In this document: piece after piece, positions 34,088 through 42,441 of the stretch
Layout: every line of letters starts with the position of its first letter
Position numbering within the stretch: position 1 is the first letter of the stretch
Notes under the pieces: generated by a model
The model's database searches: none
Told to the model about the DNA's origin: nothing
Seen by the model: the letters and a program-made list of their open reading frames with translations, nothing else
Assembly (NCBI RefSeq): GCF_001612765.1
Contig: NZ_BDBB01000007.1
Span: 1 to 64,000, forward strand
Length of the DNA: 64,000 nt
Direction of reading: 5' to 3'
Source of the DNA: Nocardia arthritidis NBRC 100137
GTDB lineage: Bacteria > Actinomycetota > Actinomycetes > Mycobacteriales > Mycobacteriaceae
Program-made: the position numbers and the translations under genes

Positions 34088-34923
34088 CCTCGATCCCCGA
34101 CCTGATCGCCGGGGCACGTCCGGGCGGACTGGGCGCGTTCAACGTCATCACCCTCGAGCACGCCGAGGCGATCGCGGCCGCCGCGGAATCGGCGAAACGG
34201 CCGGTGGTTGTGCAACTGTCGGAGAACACCGCGATCTATCACCGTGGCATCGCCCCGCTCGCCCTCGCTTGCCTGCGCATCGCCGCCGACAGCGACGCCG
34301 CGATCGCCGTCCATCTCGACCATGCCACCACCGCCGAATTGATCCACAAAGCGGTCGATCTCGGCATCCGCTCGGTCATGTACGACGGCTCGGCCCTCGA
34401 CTACGCCGACAACGTCGCCGCTACCACCGCGATCTCCGCGTGGTGTCACGAGCGCGGCGTGCACATCGAAGCCGAACTCGGTGCGGTCGGCGGCAAGGAC
34501 GGCGCCCACGCGCCCGGCGCGCGCACCGATCCCGACGAGGCGGTGGAGTTCGTGCGCGCCACCGGCGTCGACGCGCTCGCGGTCGCGGTCGGCTCCTCAC
34601 ACGCCATGCACACTCGCACAGCCGAGCTCGACAACGACCTGATCGCCCACTTGGCCGCGAAGGTGCCCGTCCCCTTGGTGCTGCACGGCTCCTCCGGCGT
34701 CCCCGATCACGGCCTGCGCGCCGCCGTCGAACACGGCATGACGAAGATCAACATCGCCACCCGCCTCAACATCCGCATGACCTCCGCCATCCGCGATCAC
34801 CTCACCAACGACCCCGGCCTCTCCGACCCACGCAAGTACCTCATCCCCGCCCGAGCAGCCGTCCAATCGGAAGTCGAACACTTCCTCCACCTCCTCGCCG
34901 GCTTCAGCACCCCCGGAGATTGA
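34078..34923 (+). CDS. Class II fructose/tagatose-bisphosphate aldolase (KbaY/GatY-like)
   Basis: A 281-aa zinc-dependent class II aldolase. LGAFNVITLEHAEAI opens the barrel. AIAVHLDHATTAELIHKAVDLGIRSVMYDGS carries the first zinc histidine, HIEAELGAVGG the conserved glutamate region, GSSHAMH and PLVLHGSSGVP the later histidines, and GMTKINIATRLN the phosphate-binding loop. The size fits the KbaY/GatY (tagatose-bisphosphate) group as well as short FbaA enzymes. It would split the bisphosphate made by PfkB into two triose phosphates, ending the pathway. The GTG at 34078 starts PLTSIPDLIAGARP, matching family N-termini; the open frame extends upstream to 33751 without similarity. Confidence 0.88.
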   Translation: MPLTSIPDLIAGARPGGLGAFNVITLEHAEAIAAAAESAKRPVVVQLSENTAIYHRGIAPLALACLRIAADSDAAIAVHLDHATTAELIHKAVDLGIRSVMYDGSALDYADNVAATTAISAWCHERGVHIEAELGAVGGKDGAHAPGARTDPDEAVEFVRATGVDALAVAVGSSHAMHTRTAELDNDLIAHLAAKVPVPLVLHGSSGVPDHGLRAAVEHGMTKINIATRLNIRMTSAIRDHLTNDPGLSDPRKYLIPARAAVQSEVEHFLHLLAGFSTPGD

Positions 34924-35119
34924 CTTCGACATGCCGAAGTCGACTGTTCCGGCCCCTTCGCCCCCGCACCCCTGCGGAGCGCCGTCACCGGCCATCCGGC
35001 GTCGAAGGCTGAGCCACCTCCGCGACAGACGCGGCCGCTGCTTCGCATCGACGGGGACACTCTTGCCGGTGGAGCTGAGTGCTCGGTGTAGTGAAGCTGA
35101 GAGTCGGCTGGGAGATGGG

Positions 35120-35326
35120 TCAGGCGAGTTCGGCGCGGATCACCGTGGTGAATGCTGCCCACTGGGTCGGCGTGAACGCCAGGACCGGCGATGCGTCCGG
35201 CACTCCATGAAACTTGCTGTCCCGAACCAGGACCCGACCACCGTCGAAGCACACCTCTACGCAGGCGGTGCTGTCGTTCGAATGTGATGACTTGAACCAG
35301 CCGTCCGCGCTCCCCATACCGATCAC
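35120..35326 (-). CDS. DUF397 protein
   Basis: A 68-aa DUF397 protein with the family signature WFKSSHSNDSTACVEV, then VLVRDSK and FTPTQWAAFTTVIRAE. These small proteins occur next to XRE/DUF5753 regulators in actinomycetes and are thought to act as their partners. It begins one base after the XRE stop on the same strand (GTG 35326; ATG 35317 is the alternative), so the two are cotranscribed. Confidence 0.88.
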   Translation of the reverse strand: MIGMGSADGWFKSSHSNDSTACVEVCFDGGRVLVRDSKFHGVPDASPVLAFTPTQWAAFTTVIRAELA

Positions 35327-35327
35327 G

Positions 35328-36188
35328 CTACAGCGCGGCGAGTCTGCGTTCGATCAACGTGATCGACTCTTTCCGTGGAAGCGCGTGCTCGGCGAGAGTG
35401 GTGGCGAACATGGTGGCGAGGTGACGCACCGGTTCGCTCTCCTCGATCACTCCCAGATGGACCAGCGTCTCGGTCCACGCCACGTCGGGAAGAAGTGCGC
35501 TGTCGAACCCGAGCAGGTGGAACGACGCACCGGTCAGCAGTACACCACCTGGCGCGTCGAAGGGCACGACCCGGACGTCGACTGTGTCGGCGTGCGTCTC
35601 GGTAATCGACAGCAGGTGTGAAAGCTGATCTTTCAGGACCGCCACACCCCCGGTGCGCTGGGTCAGCGCGGCCTCGTTGACGATCGCGGTGACCTGAAGC
35701 GGCTCCGATCCGGTGAGCCGCTGCTGACGTCGCATGCGAACTTCGACCCAGCGCTCGATTTCCACTTGCCGCACCCGCGCCCGGTCGTTGGCGATCACCG
35801 CCCGCGCGTAGTCCGCGGTCTGCAAAAGACCGGGAATCAAGATGCTCGTGTAACTACGGACGCTGCGCGCCCCGTGCTCCAATCCATAGAGGCGTATCAC
35901 CTCGTCCGACAACAATTCCGCGTACTCCGACCACCACCCGCGCTGCTTCGCGATGTCGCGCAGCCGCAACATCGCCTCGCGTTCCGCCGGGTCGAATTCG
36001 AGCAGGCTCATCAGATTCCGCAGTTTGTCCTCGGCCAGGACGCGTTCTTTCTCCACCTTCGACCAGTACGACAGCGTGAAGCCCAGTTCCTTGGCGATGA
36101 CGGAGGCGGACACGTCGAACTCGGTGCGGCGGCGTTTGATTCGGAGCATGAGCTCCCAGCGCGCGACCGTGGGCGAGAGTGGTGCCAT
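35328..36188 (-). CDS. XRE-family regulator with DUF5753 domain
   Basis: A 286-aa regulator. The N-terminal helix-turn-helix includes VSASVIAKELGFTLSYWSKVEKER (residues 25-50). The DUF5753 sensor domain starts near LYGLEHGARSVRSYTSILIPGLLQTADYARAVI and continues through AIVNEAALTQRTGG and VRVVPFDAPGGVLLTGASF. This architecture is typical of WhiJ-like developmental regulators in Streptomyces and Nocardia. I chose the ATG at 36188, preceded by GGAAGGA. It is paired with DUF397 and is divergent from the small gene at 36370. Confidence 0.88.
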   Translation of the reverse strand: MAPLSPTVARWELMLRIKRRRTEFDVSASVIAKELGFTLSYWSKVEKERVLAEDKLRNLMSLLEFDPAEREAMLRLRDIAKQRGWWSEYAELLSDEVIRLYGLEHGARSVRSYTSILIPGLLQTADYARAVIANDRARVRQVEIERWVEVRMRRQQRLTGSEPLQVTAIVNEAALTQRTGGVAVLKDQLSHLLSITETHADTVDVRVVPFDAPGGVLLTGASFHLLGFDSALLPDVAWTETLVHLGVIEESEPVRHLATMFATTLAEHALPRKESITLIERRLAAL

Positions 36189-36260
36189 CGTCCGAGGAGT
36201 CCTTCCGGCTGTTCGTGCAGATGACCGTACCCGCATCCACAGCGAGGCGAATTTGTCGAA

Positions 36261-36303
36261 TTGACTGGTCAAGTTGACTTGTCTGCGGTCGCGCACCTAC
36301 CCT
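36261..36303 (+). promoter_or_regulatory. Promoter and palindrome upstream of the small operon at 36370
   Basis: A TTGAC-TG-GTCAA palindrome (36261-36272) is followed by TTGACT (36274-36279) and TACCCT (36298-36303), spaced 18 bases, resembling a sigma-70 promoter. Its position between divergent genes fits binding by the XRE regulator. Confidence 0.35.
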
Positions 36304-36369
36304 TCTTGTGTTGCGCATCACAGCGGGGCTGGTGAAACAGCCCGCTCGGCGGGGATGAAGGGGGCTCCG

Positions 36370-36672
36370 ATGTCGGTGCATGTCGTCGACCGGATGTGGA
36401 TCGTGAGTGATCAGACGCCGCATCAGGCGCGGCGGGTCAGTGACGACGCGTGGGTGGTGTCCTATCTGCGTGGCCGGATGGTCTCCACGGAGCAGGCGAC
36501 GGCGGCTATCCAAGCGGCGGAGATGGTCGCGCTGACGGAGGAGCTGGTACGCCGCATCGGACTCACGCCGCTGGAGGCCGTCGGCCTCGTCGTCCTCGAA
36601 TCTCCGTGGGAAACCGGGCCATTGCGCAAGCGGTACCGATTGCCGCGTCCGGGCGGGCGGCATCGTCGATGA
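36370..36672 (+). CDS. Hypothetical protein, about 100 aa
   Basis: A 100-aa soluble protein with no family I recognise. The middle is an acidic helix (TEQATAAIQAAEMVALTEELVRRIGL) and the end is very basic (RKRYRLPRPGGRHRR). GGGGG lies upstream of the ATG at 36370; an ATG five codons earlier is possible. It is followed by the DUF4254 gene on the same strand and is divergent from the XRE regulator, so it may belong to that regulator's circuit. Confidence 0.6.
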   Translation: MSVHVVDRMWIVSDQTPHQARRVSDDAWVVSYLRGRMVSTEQATAAIQAAEMVALTEELVRRIGLTPLEAVGLVVLESPWETGPLRKRYRLPRPGGRHRR

Positions 36673-36728
36673 CCCTTCGCGTCTCGCGTGACGCCCGCCG
36701 CAACCATTCGATCCAGGGGGTTATCGCA

Positions 36729-37169
36729 GTGGAACAACTGCCGACCAAAGAGCTCGTCCTGCATGCCTGCCGCACCGCGCCCCGCCGCGCACACCCGATC
36801 CTGGAATCGGCACACCTACTCGCGGGATTACATCAACGTCGCCTGCGCCGTGGTCTGGGCGGGACGAACGACATCGACGGGCACCGCGCCCGCCTCGTCC
36901 TCGCGATCGACCGCTGGGTCGCCACCGAGGCGCCGCTGCCACACGGCGGCGCGCACATGCACACCGAAACCGTGGGCATGGTGGTCGACCGGCTCGCTCA
37001 GTTCTCCGCCTGCGCCCACGAGATCCTCTCCGGCGCACCGGAATGGGCCGTGCACAATGCCTGGGAGCGCCTCTCCGAACTCGCGCTCGGCTATGAGGAT
37101 CTCGCCTACGAGGTCGCGGCGGGCATGCGCCGCCTGCCCTACCTCAGCGGCCCGCGCGATCAGCCGTGA
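36729..37169 (+). CDS. DUF4254-like protein
   Basis: A 146-aa protein whose opening LPTKELVLHACR..HPILESAHLLAGLH and later DIDGHRARLVLAIDRWV and HTETVGMVVDRLAQF resemble DUF4254 proteins, common in Nocardia. No function is known. The GTG at 36729 is chosen for AGGGGG eight bases upstream. An ATG at 36669 that overlaps the previous stop (ATGA) would add 20 residues. The last ten bases overlap the convergent DUF3349 gene. Confidence 0.7.
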   Translation: MEQLPTKELVLHACRTAPRRAHPILESAHLLAGLHQRRLRRGLGGTNDIDGHRARLVLAIDRWVATEAPLPHGGAHMHTETVGMVVDRLAQFSACAHEILSGAPEWAVHNAWERLSELALGYEDLAYEVAAGMRRLPYLSGPRDQP

Positions 37170-37462
37170 CTGGAGTCGACGTCCGGATCCGGCCAGGCAT
37201 TGGCCTCGACCCGGGCGCGCACCCGGGCCACGTCGGCTTCGGAGGGCATGTCGTTGGTGATCTTGGTGATCATCACCTGGATGTCGGCCTGGTCGATGTC
37301 CGCCCCGCCGAAGCCGGTCAGCTCGGCGGCGATCCGGGCCACCTCTTCGTCGGACAGGCGACGGCGCAGCAGAGCGAGCAGCGGGATGTAGTCGGACTCC
37401 GGCACGCCGTCCGGGTATCCGACCCGCAGCCAGCCGATGATCGCGTGCAGGAAGGGTGGCAT
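37160..37462 (-). CDS. DUF3349 protein, copy 1
   Basis: A 100-aa DUF3349 protein (HAIIGWLRVGYPDGVPESDYIPLLALLRRRLSDEEV.. near the N-terminus, then DIQVMITKITNDMPSEADVARVRARVEANAWP). It is the same size as Rv0543c, which lies beside the PitA phosphate transporter in M. tuberculosis. It follows a second DUF3349 gene by 14 bases. The role is unknown; linkage suggests an association with phosphate transport. Confidence 0.85.
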   Translation of the reverse strand: MPPFLHAIIGWLRVGYPDGVPESDYIPLLALLRRRLSDEEVARIAAELTGFGGADIDQADIQVMITKITNDMPSEADVARVRARVEANAWPDPDVDSSHG

Positions 37463-37476
37463 CGGCGGCGGCTCGG

Positions 37477-37812
37477 TCAGTCGGAATCGGCGGGCGGATC
37501 GGCCAGCGGCCAGCCGCCCGCGGCCAGATGGGAGGCGACGCGAGCGACGTCGCCCTCGGCCGGCTGCTCCTTGGCGAACCGGGCGATGGCCTGCTCGATC
37601 TCGGCGTGGGTGATCGTGCTGTCCGGATTCGAAGCGACCAACTCCTCGGCGATCGCGACCACCTCGTAGTCGGTGAGGTGCCGGTGCAGCACGGCGAACA
37701 GGGCCACATAATCCGACTGCGGAACGCCCTGTGGATATCCCGCGCGCAGCCAGCCAACGACTTTGCCGAGCAGTTTCGGCCGGAGCGGAGCTGGGTTCAC
37801 TGGATCGGTCAC
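37477..37812 (-). CDS. DUF3349 protein, copy 2
   Basis: A 111-aa paralogue of the gene at 37160, sharing GWLRAGYPQGVPQSDYVALFAVLHRHLTDYEV and the PAEGDVARVASHL ending. The two are tandem duplicates, whereas M. tuberculosis has one copy at the matching place. The GTG at 37812 has GAGGAG seven bases upstream; the frame continues upstream only as a shadow of the next gene. It lies 11 bases after the small membrane protein gene. Confidence 0.82.
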   Translation of the reverse strand: MTDPVNPAPLRPKLLGKVVGWLRAGYPQGVPQSDYVALFAVLHRHLTDYEVVAIAEELVASNPDSTITHAEIEQAIARFAKEQPAEGDVARVASHLAAGGWPLADPPADSD

Positions 37813-37823
37813 GCTGGCACTCC

Positions 37824-38108
37824 TCACGCCTGCCCGAACAAATGGATGCCGAATCTGGCGGCGATGAACGCTTTCGCCGTGTACAGGATGCCGCTGACGA
37901 TTGCCACCACGACCAGAGCGAAGCACGCCACCGCGACCGCGAGGACGGGATAATTGCGCCGCACCGCGCCCGTACCCGCGTCGGTCGTCACGGTCGTCGA
38001 CCAGAACCGCACCCCGACCGCGAAGATCATCGGCAGGCCCGCGCCGAGTACCAGGCCGGCCGCGACGACTTTCCACAGCGCATTCAGGTTCGTGACGAGA
38101 GTGTGCAC
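37824..38108 (-). CDS. Small two-helix membrane protein (Rv0544c-like)
   Basis: A 94-aa protein with two transmembrane helices (VVAAGLVLGAGLPMIFAVGV and PVLAVAVACFALVVVAIVSGIL). AGGAGG lies upstream of the GTG at 38108. It sits between the phosphate transporter and the DUF3349 pair, the same place as Rv0544c. It may be an accessory of the PiT transporter; that is inferred from conserved linkage only. Confidence 0.8.
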   Translation of the reverse strand: MHTLVTNLNALWKVVAAGLVLGAGLPMIFAVGVRFWSTTVTTDAGTGAVRRNYPVLAVAVACFALVVVAIVSGILYTAKAFIAARFGIHLFGQA

Positions 38109-38119
38109 GCCTGGTCCTC

Positions 38120-39322
38120 CTACACCTGGGCCGATCGGTTCTTGTCCGCCGACGTGGCAGGCGGCGCGGCGGTGGACGGATCGGCCCCGTCGCCCGGCCA
38201 CTCGTTGACGTTGCCGGTGTGCACCGGATCACGCCGCGACCGCAGGTACATCAGCGCCGACAGGCCGATCAAGATGCCGAAGACCACAAGCACCCCGGCC
38301 AGCCCGCCGATGACGTGGGCGATGGCCCAGCAGATCGCTCCCGCCACCGCGGCCAGCGGCAGCGTGAGCAACCATGCGACCACCATCCGCCCCATCACGG
38401 CCCAGCGCACCTCGGCGCCCTTGCCGAGGCCGGTGCCGAGGATCGCGCCGGTGGCGGTCTGCGTGGTGGACAGCGGCAACCCGAAATGTGCCGAGGTCAA
38501 GATGATGGCGGCGGAGGCGGATTCCGCCGCGAGGCCCTGCGGCGAGTCGATCTCGACGAGGCCCTTGCCCAGCGTCCGGATGATCCGCCAGCCGCCGAGG
38601 TAGGTGCCCGCCGCGATGGCCACGGCGCACGCGGCCATCACCCAGAGCGGCAGGTCGTCGTCCTTGGTGAGCGTCCCGTGCGCGACGAGCGCCAGGAAGA
38701 TCACGCCCATCGTCTTCTGCGCGTCGTTCGTGCCGTGCGCCAGCGAGACCAGCGAGGCGGAGCCGATCTGCCCCCACCGGAAGCCCTCGGTGACCTTCCC
38801 TTCGTCGGCGCCGCGCGTGATCCGGTACACCAGCCAGGTGCCGATCGCCGAGACCAGCGCGGCGACGATGGGCGCGAGCACGGCGGGAAGAATGATCTTG
38901 GTGATCACGCCGTCCGATCCGGACGCCCAGATCACCCCGCTCCAGCCCAGCGCGGCCAGCGTCGCCCCGATCAGACCGCCGAACAGCGCGTGCGACGAAC
39001 TCGACGGCAGACCGAAAAGCCAGGTGAGCAGGTTCCACAGGATCCCGCCGACCAGACCGGCGAACACGATGACGATCAGGTCCTGGCCGCCCACGGCGTC
39101 GAGCCGCACGATGCCCTTGGCCACGGTGGCGGCGACGGCCACCGACAGGAAGGCGCCGACCAGGTTCAGCACCGCCGAGAGCGCGACCGCTACCCGCGGC
39201 CGCAGCGCACCGGTGGCGATCGAGGTCGCCATCGCGTTGGCGGTGTCGTGGAAGCCGTTCGTGAAATCGAATGCGAGCGCCGTGACGATGACGATCAGGA
39301 GAACCAGTAATTCGACGGTCAC
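38120..39322 (-). CDS. pitA: Low-affinity inorganic phosphate transporter (PiT)
   Basis: A 400-aa PiT-family transporter. The two family signatures are visible: ALAFDFTNGFHDTANAMATSIATGALRP near the N-terminus and LVSLAHGTNDAQKTMGVIFLAL in the second half (GFHD and GTNDAQK cores). Around ten helices are present. It imports phosphate by proton or sodium symport. I prefer the GTG at 39322 (TVELLVLLIV), which matches mycobacterial PitA; the frame starts six codons earlier at 39340. It is the first gene of the pit, membrane protein, DUF3349, DUF3349 operon. Confidence 0.93.
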   Translation of the reverse strand: MTVELLVLLIVIVTALAFDFTNGFHDTANAMATSIATGALRPRVAVALSAVLNLVGAFLSVAVAATVAKGIVRLDAVGGQDLIVIVFAGLVGGILWNLLTWLFGLPSSSSHALFGGLIGATLAALGWSGVIWASGSDGVITKIILPAVLAPIVAALVSAIGTWLVYRITRGADEGKVTEGFRWGQIGSASLVSLAHGTNDAQKTMGVIFLALVAHGTLTKDDDLPLWVMAACAVAIAAGTYLGGWRIIRTLGKGLVEIDSPQGLAAESASAAIILTSAHFGLPLSTTQTATGAILGTGLGKGAEVRWAVMGRMVVAWLLTLPLAAVAGAICWAIAHVIGGLAGVLVVFGILIGLSALMYLRSRRDPVHTGNVNEWPGDGADPSTAAPPATSADKNRSAQV

Positions 39323-39412
39323 GCCTCCAGTGTGCTGCACCCCCGGATGGCAGGGCCAGGTCGGTCACCCGAAGTTCCGCCGACCGACGTGGACTAGTCT
39401 GATTCGCCCTGT

Positions 39413-40666
39413 TCAGCCGGATCGGGTGCACCGCACAGCGACCGGACGGCCTGCGAACCGATCATCGATCCACGAGTTCGCGCCGGGGATGCCGCTGAGG
39501 CCGACCAGGAAGTGTTCGCCGAGATAGACCTGGAAGTCCACCGGTGTCCCGGCGCCGCACCAGTCCGCGTACAACTTCTCCGCCCCGGCCAACGGCACCC
39601 ACGGGTCGTGCGTCGCGTGATAGAGGAACACCGGCACCGTCGGCGCGCTCGCGCCCAGCCGATTGGCGGCCAGGATCTCCTTGACCATCGGCAGTTCGGT
39701 GGGCGCGGCGGCATGGGTGAGCGCCTGCACCGGAATCGGCGCCACGACCCCGCCGAACTCCTCCGCGGTCATGCACATGTCCTTGCCGATCTGGGCCAGT
39801 CGCCAGCCGTCGTCGTTCATCAGGCCCAGCAGCTCGGGATACTCCCGCGCCAATCCGAGCGTCGCGGCCAAGAAGACTCCGGACGCGGCGTTGCGGCCGT
39901 TCATGGTGGACAGCAGCATGCCGAAGTCGGCGGGAACACCGCCGAACGCCGCACCCACCAGATTCAGCTCGGGCGCGTACCCGGGGGCCAGCTGGGCGGC
40001 CCATCCGCTGGCGATGGCGCCGCCGGAGTATCCGGTGACCAGCGTCGGAGCGTCCGGTCGCAATCCGAGTTCCGGCGTTCGGACCGCGGCCCGGATCGAG
40101 TCGAGCACCGCGTGCCCGGCCATCAGTCCCGCCCCGTACGCCTGCCGCGGGCCCTGATGGTCGGGCACGAGCACGGCGTATCCCTTGGACAACGGAATCT
40201 GGGCGGCCCACATCTCGGGCCACAACGGGTTCTTGAGCTCGTAGGACGGTGCGCATCGATGCCCGAGCGAGTCGATCGCGTGATTGAGCGACAGCACCGG
40301 TCGCGGCCCCGGCCCGGTCCACGGCGTGCGCGGCACGAGCAACGTCGCGACCACGGGGACCGGGCGATCCTTGGAATCGGTGGACCGGATCAGCAGTTCG
40401 GTCGAGTGCAACGGGAACGCGGTCAGGCCGGTGCCGCCCGGACGGGACGCGAGAACCGTTCCCGGCGGTGTGTTCTCGAATTCCGGCGGCGGGGTGTAGA
40501 ACGGGTCGCCCAGCGGCGTGGGCAGGATCCCGGAGTATTCACGCGAAGGCGTGAGGAACTGCTCGATCGGATTCGCCTGCGCGGGCGTGCCGACCGCACT
40601 CACCGCAAAGGCGCCCAGCAGCGCCGCTACCAGCCGGACATAGCGTCCGCACAGCACAATTCGCAT
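39413..40666 (-). CDS. Secreted lipase (secretory lipase family)
   Basis: A 417-aa secreted alpha/beta hydrolase. The signal peptide (VRLVAALLGAFAVSAVGTPAQA) is probably cleaved before NPIEQF. The nucleophile motif GYSGGA lies near residue 200 and DPWVPLAGAEKLYADWC near 365, where the aspartate would be, followed by EHFLVGL with the histidine. This fits the secretory lipase (LIP) family of nocardiae and Candida. It would act on triglycerides or esters outside the membrane. The ATG at 40666 gives the signal peptide; the longer frame adds a cytoplasmic-type extension. Confidence 0.88.
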   Translation of the reverse strand: MRIVLCGRYVRLVAALLGAFAVSAVGTPAQANPIEQFLTPSREYSGILPTPLGDPFYTPPPEFENTPPGTVLASRPGGTGLTAFPLHSTELLIRSTDSKDRPVPVVATLLVPRTPWTGPGPRPVLSLNHAIDSLGHRCAPSYELKNPLWPEMWAAQIPLSKGYAVLVPDHQGPRQAYGAGLMAGHAVLDSIRAAVRTPELGLRPDAPTLVTGYSGGAIASGWAAQLAPGYAPELNLVGAAFGGVPADFGMLLSTMNGRNAASGVFLAATLGLAREYPELLGLMNDDGWRLAQIGKDMCMTAEEFGGVVAPIPVQALTHAAAPTELPMVKEILAANRLGASAPTVPVFLYHATHDPWVPLAGAEKLYADWCGAGTPVDFQVYLGEHFLVGLSGIPGANSWIDDRFAGRPVAVRCTRSG

Positions 40667-40830
40667 CGTCCCACCCGCCCGCCGATTCCTTGTCCGGAGG
40701 TACGAACCGGCCGGACCATTGCAGTGTGGCGGCCATCCGGAACCTTGCGCTGCCATACTTACAGTGGCTCGATTCGCCACGCACGCCCGACACGCACCCG
40801 GCGCGGGAGCAAGCGCGCTTCACATCTCGG

Positions 40831-42348
40831 CTACGGTCCCGGCAGTAACGCGCGGACGGTGTCGATGGTGTCCGCGTCGGCGGGTTCTTTGTCGGGGCGA
40901 TAGCGAACCACCCGAGCGAAACGCAACGCGACCCCGCCGGGATAGCGCGGACTGACCTGCACGCCGTCCAAAGCGATCTCGACAACGAATCGTGGCCATA
41001 GATACACGGTGTGCTGATCGCGCGAGCTCTCGTGGCGGGGAAATTCGGTGGTCTGCCACTGCAACAGCGCGTCGGTGAGTCCCTTGAAGGTCTTGCCCAC
41101 CATGACCGGCTCGCCGCTGTCCGGGTCCCGTGCGCCGAGATGCAGGTTCGACAGGTAGCCCGTGCGACGGCCGTAGCCCCATTCCGCGCCGAGCACGATC
41201 AGGTCGAGGGTGTGCGTCGGCTTGATTTTCTGCCAGGCCCTGCCCCGCCTGCCCGCCGCGTACGGCGCGGTCAACGACTTGATCATGACGCCCTCGTGGC
41301 CCGCCGCCAGCGCGCCGTCGAAATATTCGGCGGCCGCTTCGGCGTCCGGCCGCAGCAACGCGGGAATGGTGTGCGTGCCCGCCACCTTCGTCAGCGCGGC
41401 GCGCCGCTCGGACAGCGGAGCGTCGAGCAGGTCCCGGCCGTCCAGGTGCAGACAGTCGAAGAAGTAAGGATGCAGCAGCAACTCTCGGGTGGAGCTCACT
41501 TCGGCGAAGCGGCTCATGGTCTCCTGGAACGGACGTGGCCGTCCGGCGTCGGTGAGCGCCAGCGTCTCCCCGTCCAGCACGACGCTCGCGCAATCCAGGC
41601 CGGCGACCAGCTCGACCAGTTCGGGCACGCCCGCGGTGATATCGCGCAGCGTCCTGGTGAAGATCCGGACCCGGTCGCCGTCCCGGTGCACCTGGATGCG
41701 GGCGCCGTCCAGCTTGTGCTCGACGCTCACCTCGCCCTCGAACTCGATCAGCGCCTCGTCCAACGTCGCACCGGGCGAGGCGAGCATGGGCTGGATCGGG
41801 CGGCCGACTTCCAGCCGGAACTCCGCGAGTGCGGCGGCGCCGCCGGTCAGCGCCGCGACGGCGGTGACCGGCAATCGGCCCGAGAGCATGTACGCCCGGC
41901 GCACCAGATCGGGCGGCACGCCCGCGGCGACGGCCACCGCTTCGGCGACCACGGCGGTGAGCGCTCCTTGGCGCAGTTCCCCGGTGAGCAGGCGAACCAG
42001 GAACCTCTGCTCGTCCGCCGTCGCCGCGGACCACAGCGCCTCGAGCAGCTCCTTGCGCCGGGCGGCGGACCCGGCGCCGGAGGTACCGGCCAGCTCGCTC
42101 AGCGCGGCGTGCACCGCCGCGACGGTCAGCGTCGCCACCGGCGCCGGCGGGCTGTCGAGCGTGGTGAGCGTGCGCCACCCCGTGCCGATCCGCCCCTGCG
42201 GTAGCTCGCCGGACGCCCAGGCGACGACGGGCGCGAGCTCGTCCGCGGCGGCCGAGCTCAGCAGCCCGGCCAGCGTGGCGATCTTCGTCTTGCGTGACCT
42301 GGTCGCGCGCACGGTCTCCGAGGCCAGGACGACATCCGAGAACAACAC
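40831..42348 (-). CDS. ligB: ATP-dependent DNA ligase (LigB type)
   Basis: A 505-aa ATP-dependent ligase matching M. tuberculosis LigB in length and layout: N-terminal DNA-binding domain (GELPQGRIGTGW, LTGELRQGALTAVVAEA), then the nucleotidyltransferase domain with the AMP-accepting lysine in VEHKLDGARIQVHRDG near residue 210, LDGETLAL, GHEGVMIKS and WQKIKPTHTLDLIVL, then the OB-fold with MVGKTFKGLTD and VQVSPRYPGGVALRFARV. It seals nicks using ATP, probably in repair since NAD-dependent LigA is the replicative enzyme. The GTG at 42348 fits the family start (LFSDVVLASETV). The gene is divergent from ramB. Confidence 0.93.
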   Translation of the reverse strand: MLFSDVVLASETVRATRSRKTKIATLAGLLSSAAADELAPVVAWASGELPQGRIGTGWRTLTTLDSPPAPVATLTVAAVHAALSELAGTSGAGSAARRKELLEALWSAATADEQRFLVRLLTGELRQGALTAVVAEAVAVAAGVPPDLVRRAYMLSGRLPVTAVAALTGGAAALAEFRLEVGRPIQPMLASPGATLDEALIEFEGEVSVEHKLDGARIQVHRDGDRVRIFTRTLRDITAGVPELVELVAGLDCASVVLDGETLALTDAGRPRPFQETMSRFAEVSSTRELLLHPYFFDCLHLDGRDLLDAPLSERRAALTKVAGTHTIPALLRPDAEAAAEYFDGALAAGHEGVMIKSLTAPYAAGRRGRAWQKIKPTHTLDLIVLGAEWGYGRRTGYLSNLHLGARDPDSGEPVMVGKTFKGLTDALLQWQTTEFPRHESSRDQHTVYLWPRFVVEIALDGVQVSPRYPGGVALRFARVVRYRPDKEPADADTIDTVRALLPGP

Positions 42349-42441
42349 CCTGCCGACGGTAGCCGTCGGGTACGACACATGTCTGCGAGGAGTGTTAATC
42401 CGTAATTGGCACGGATGCGAACCCGGCCATAAGCTGGTCGC

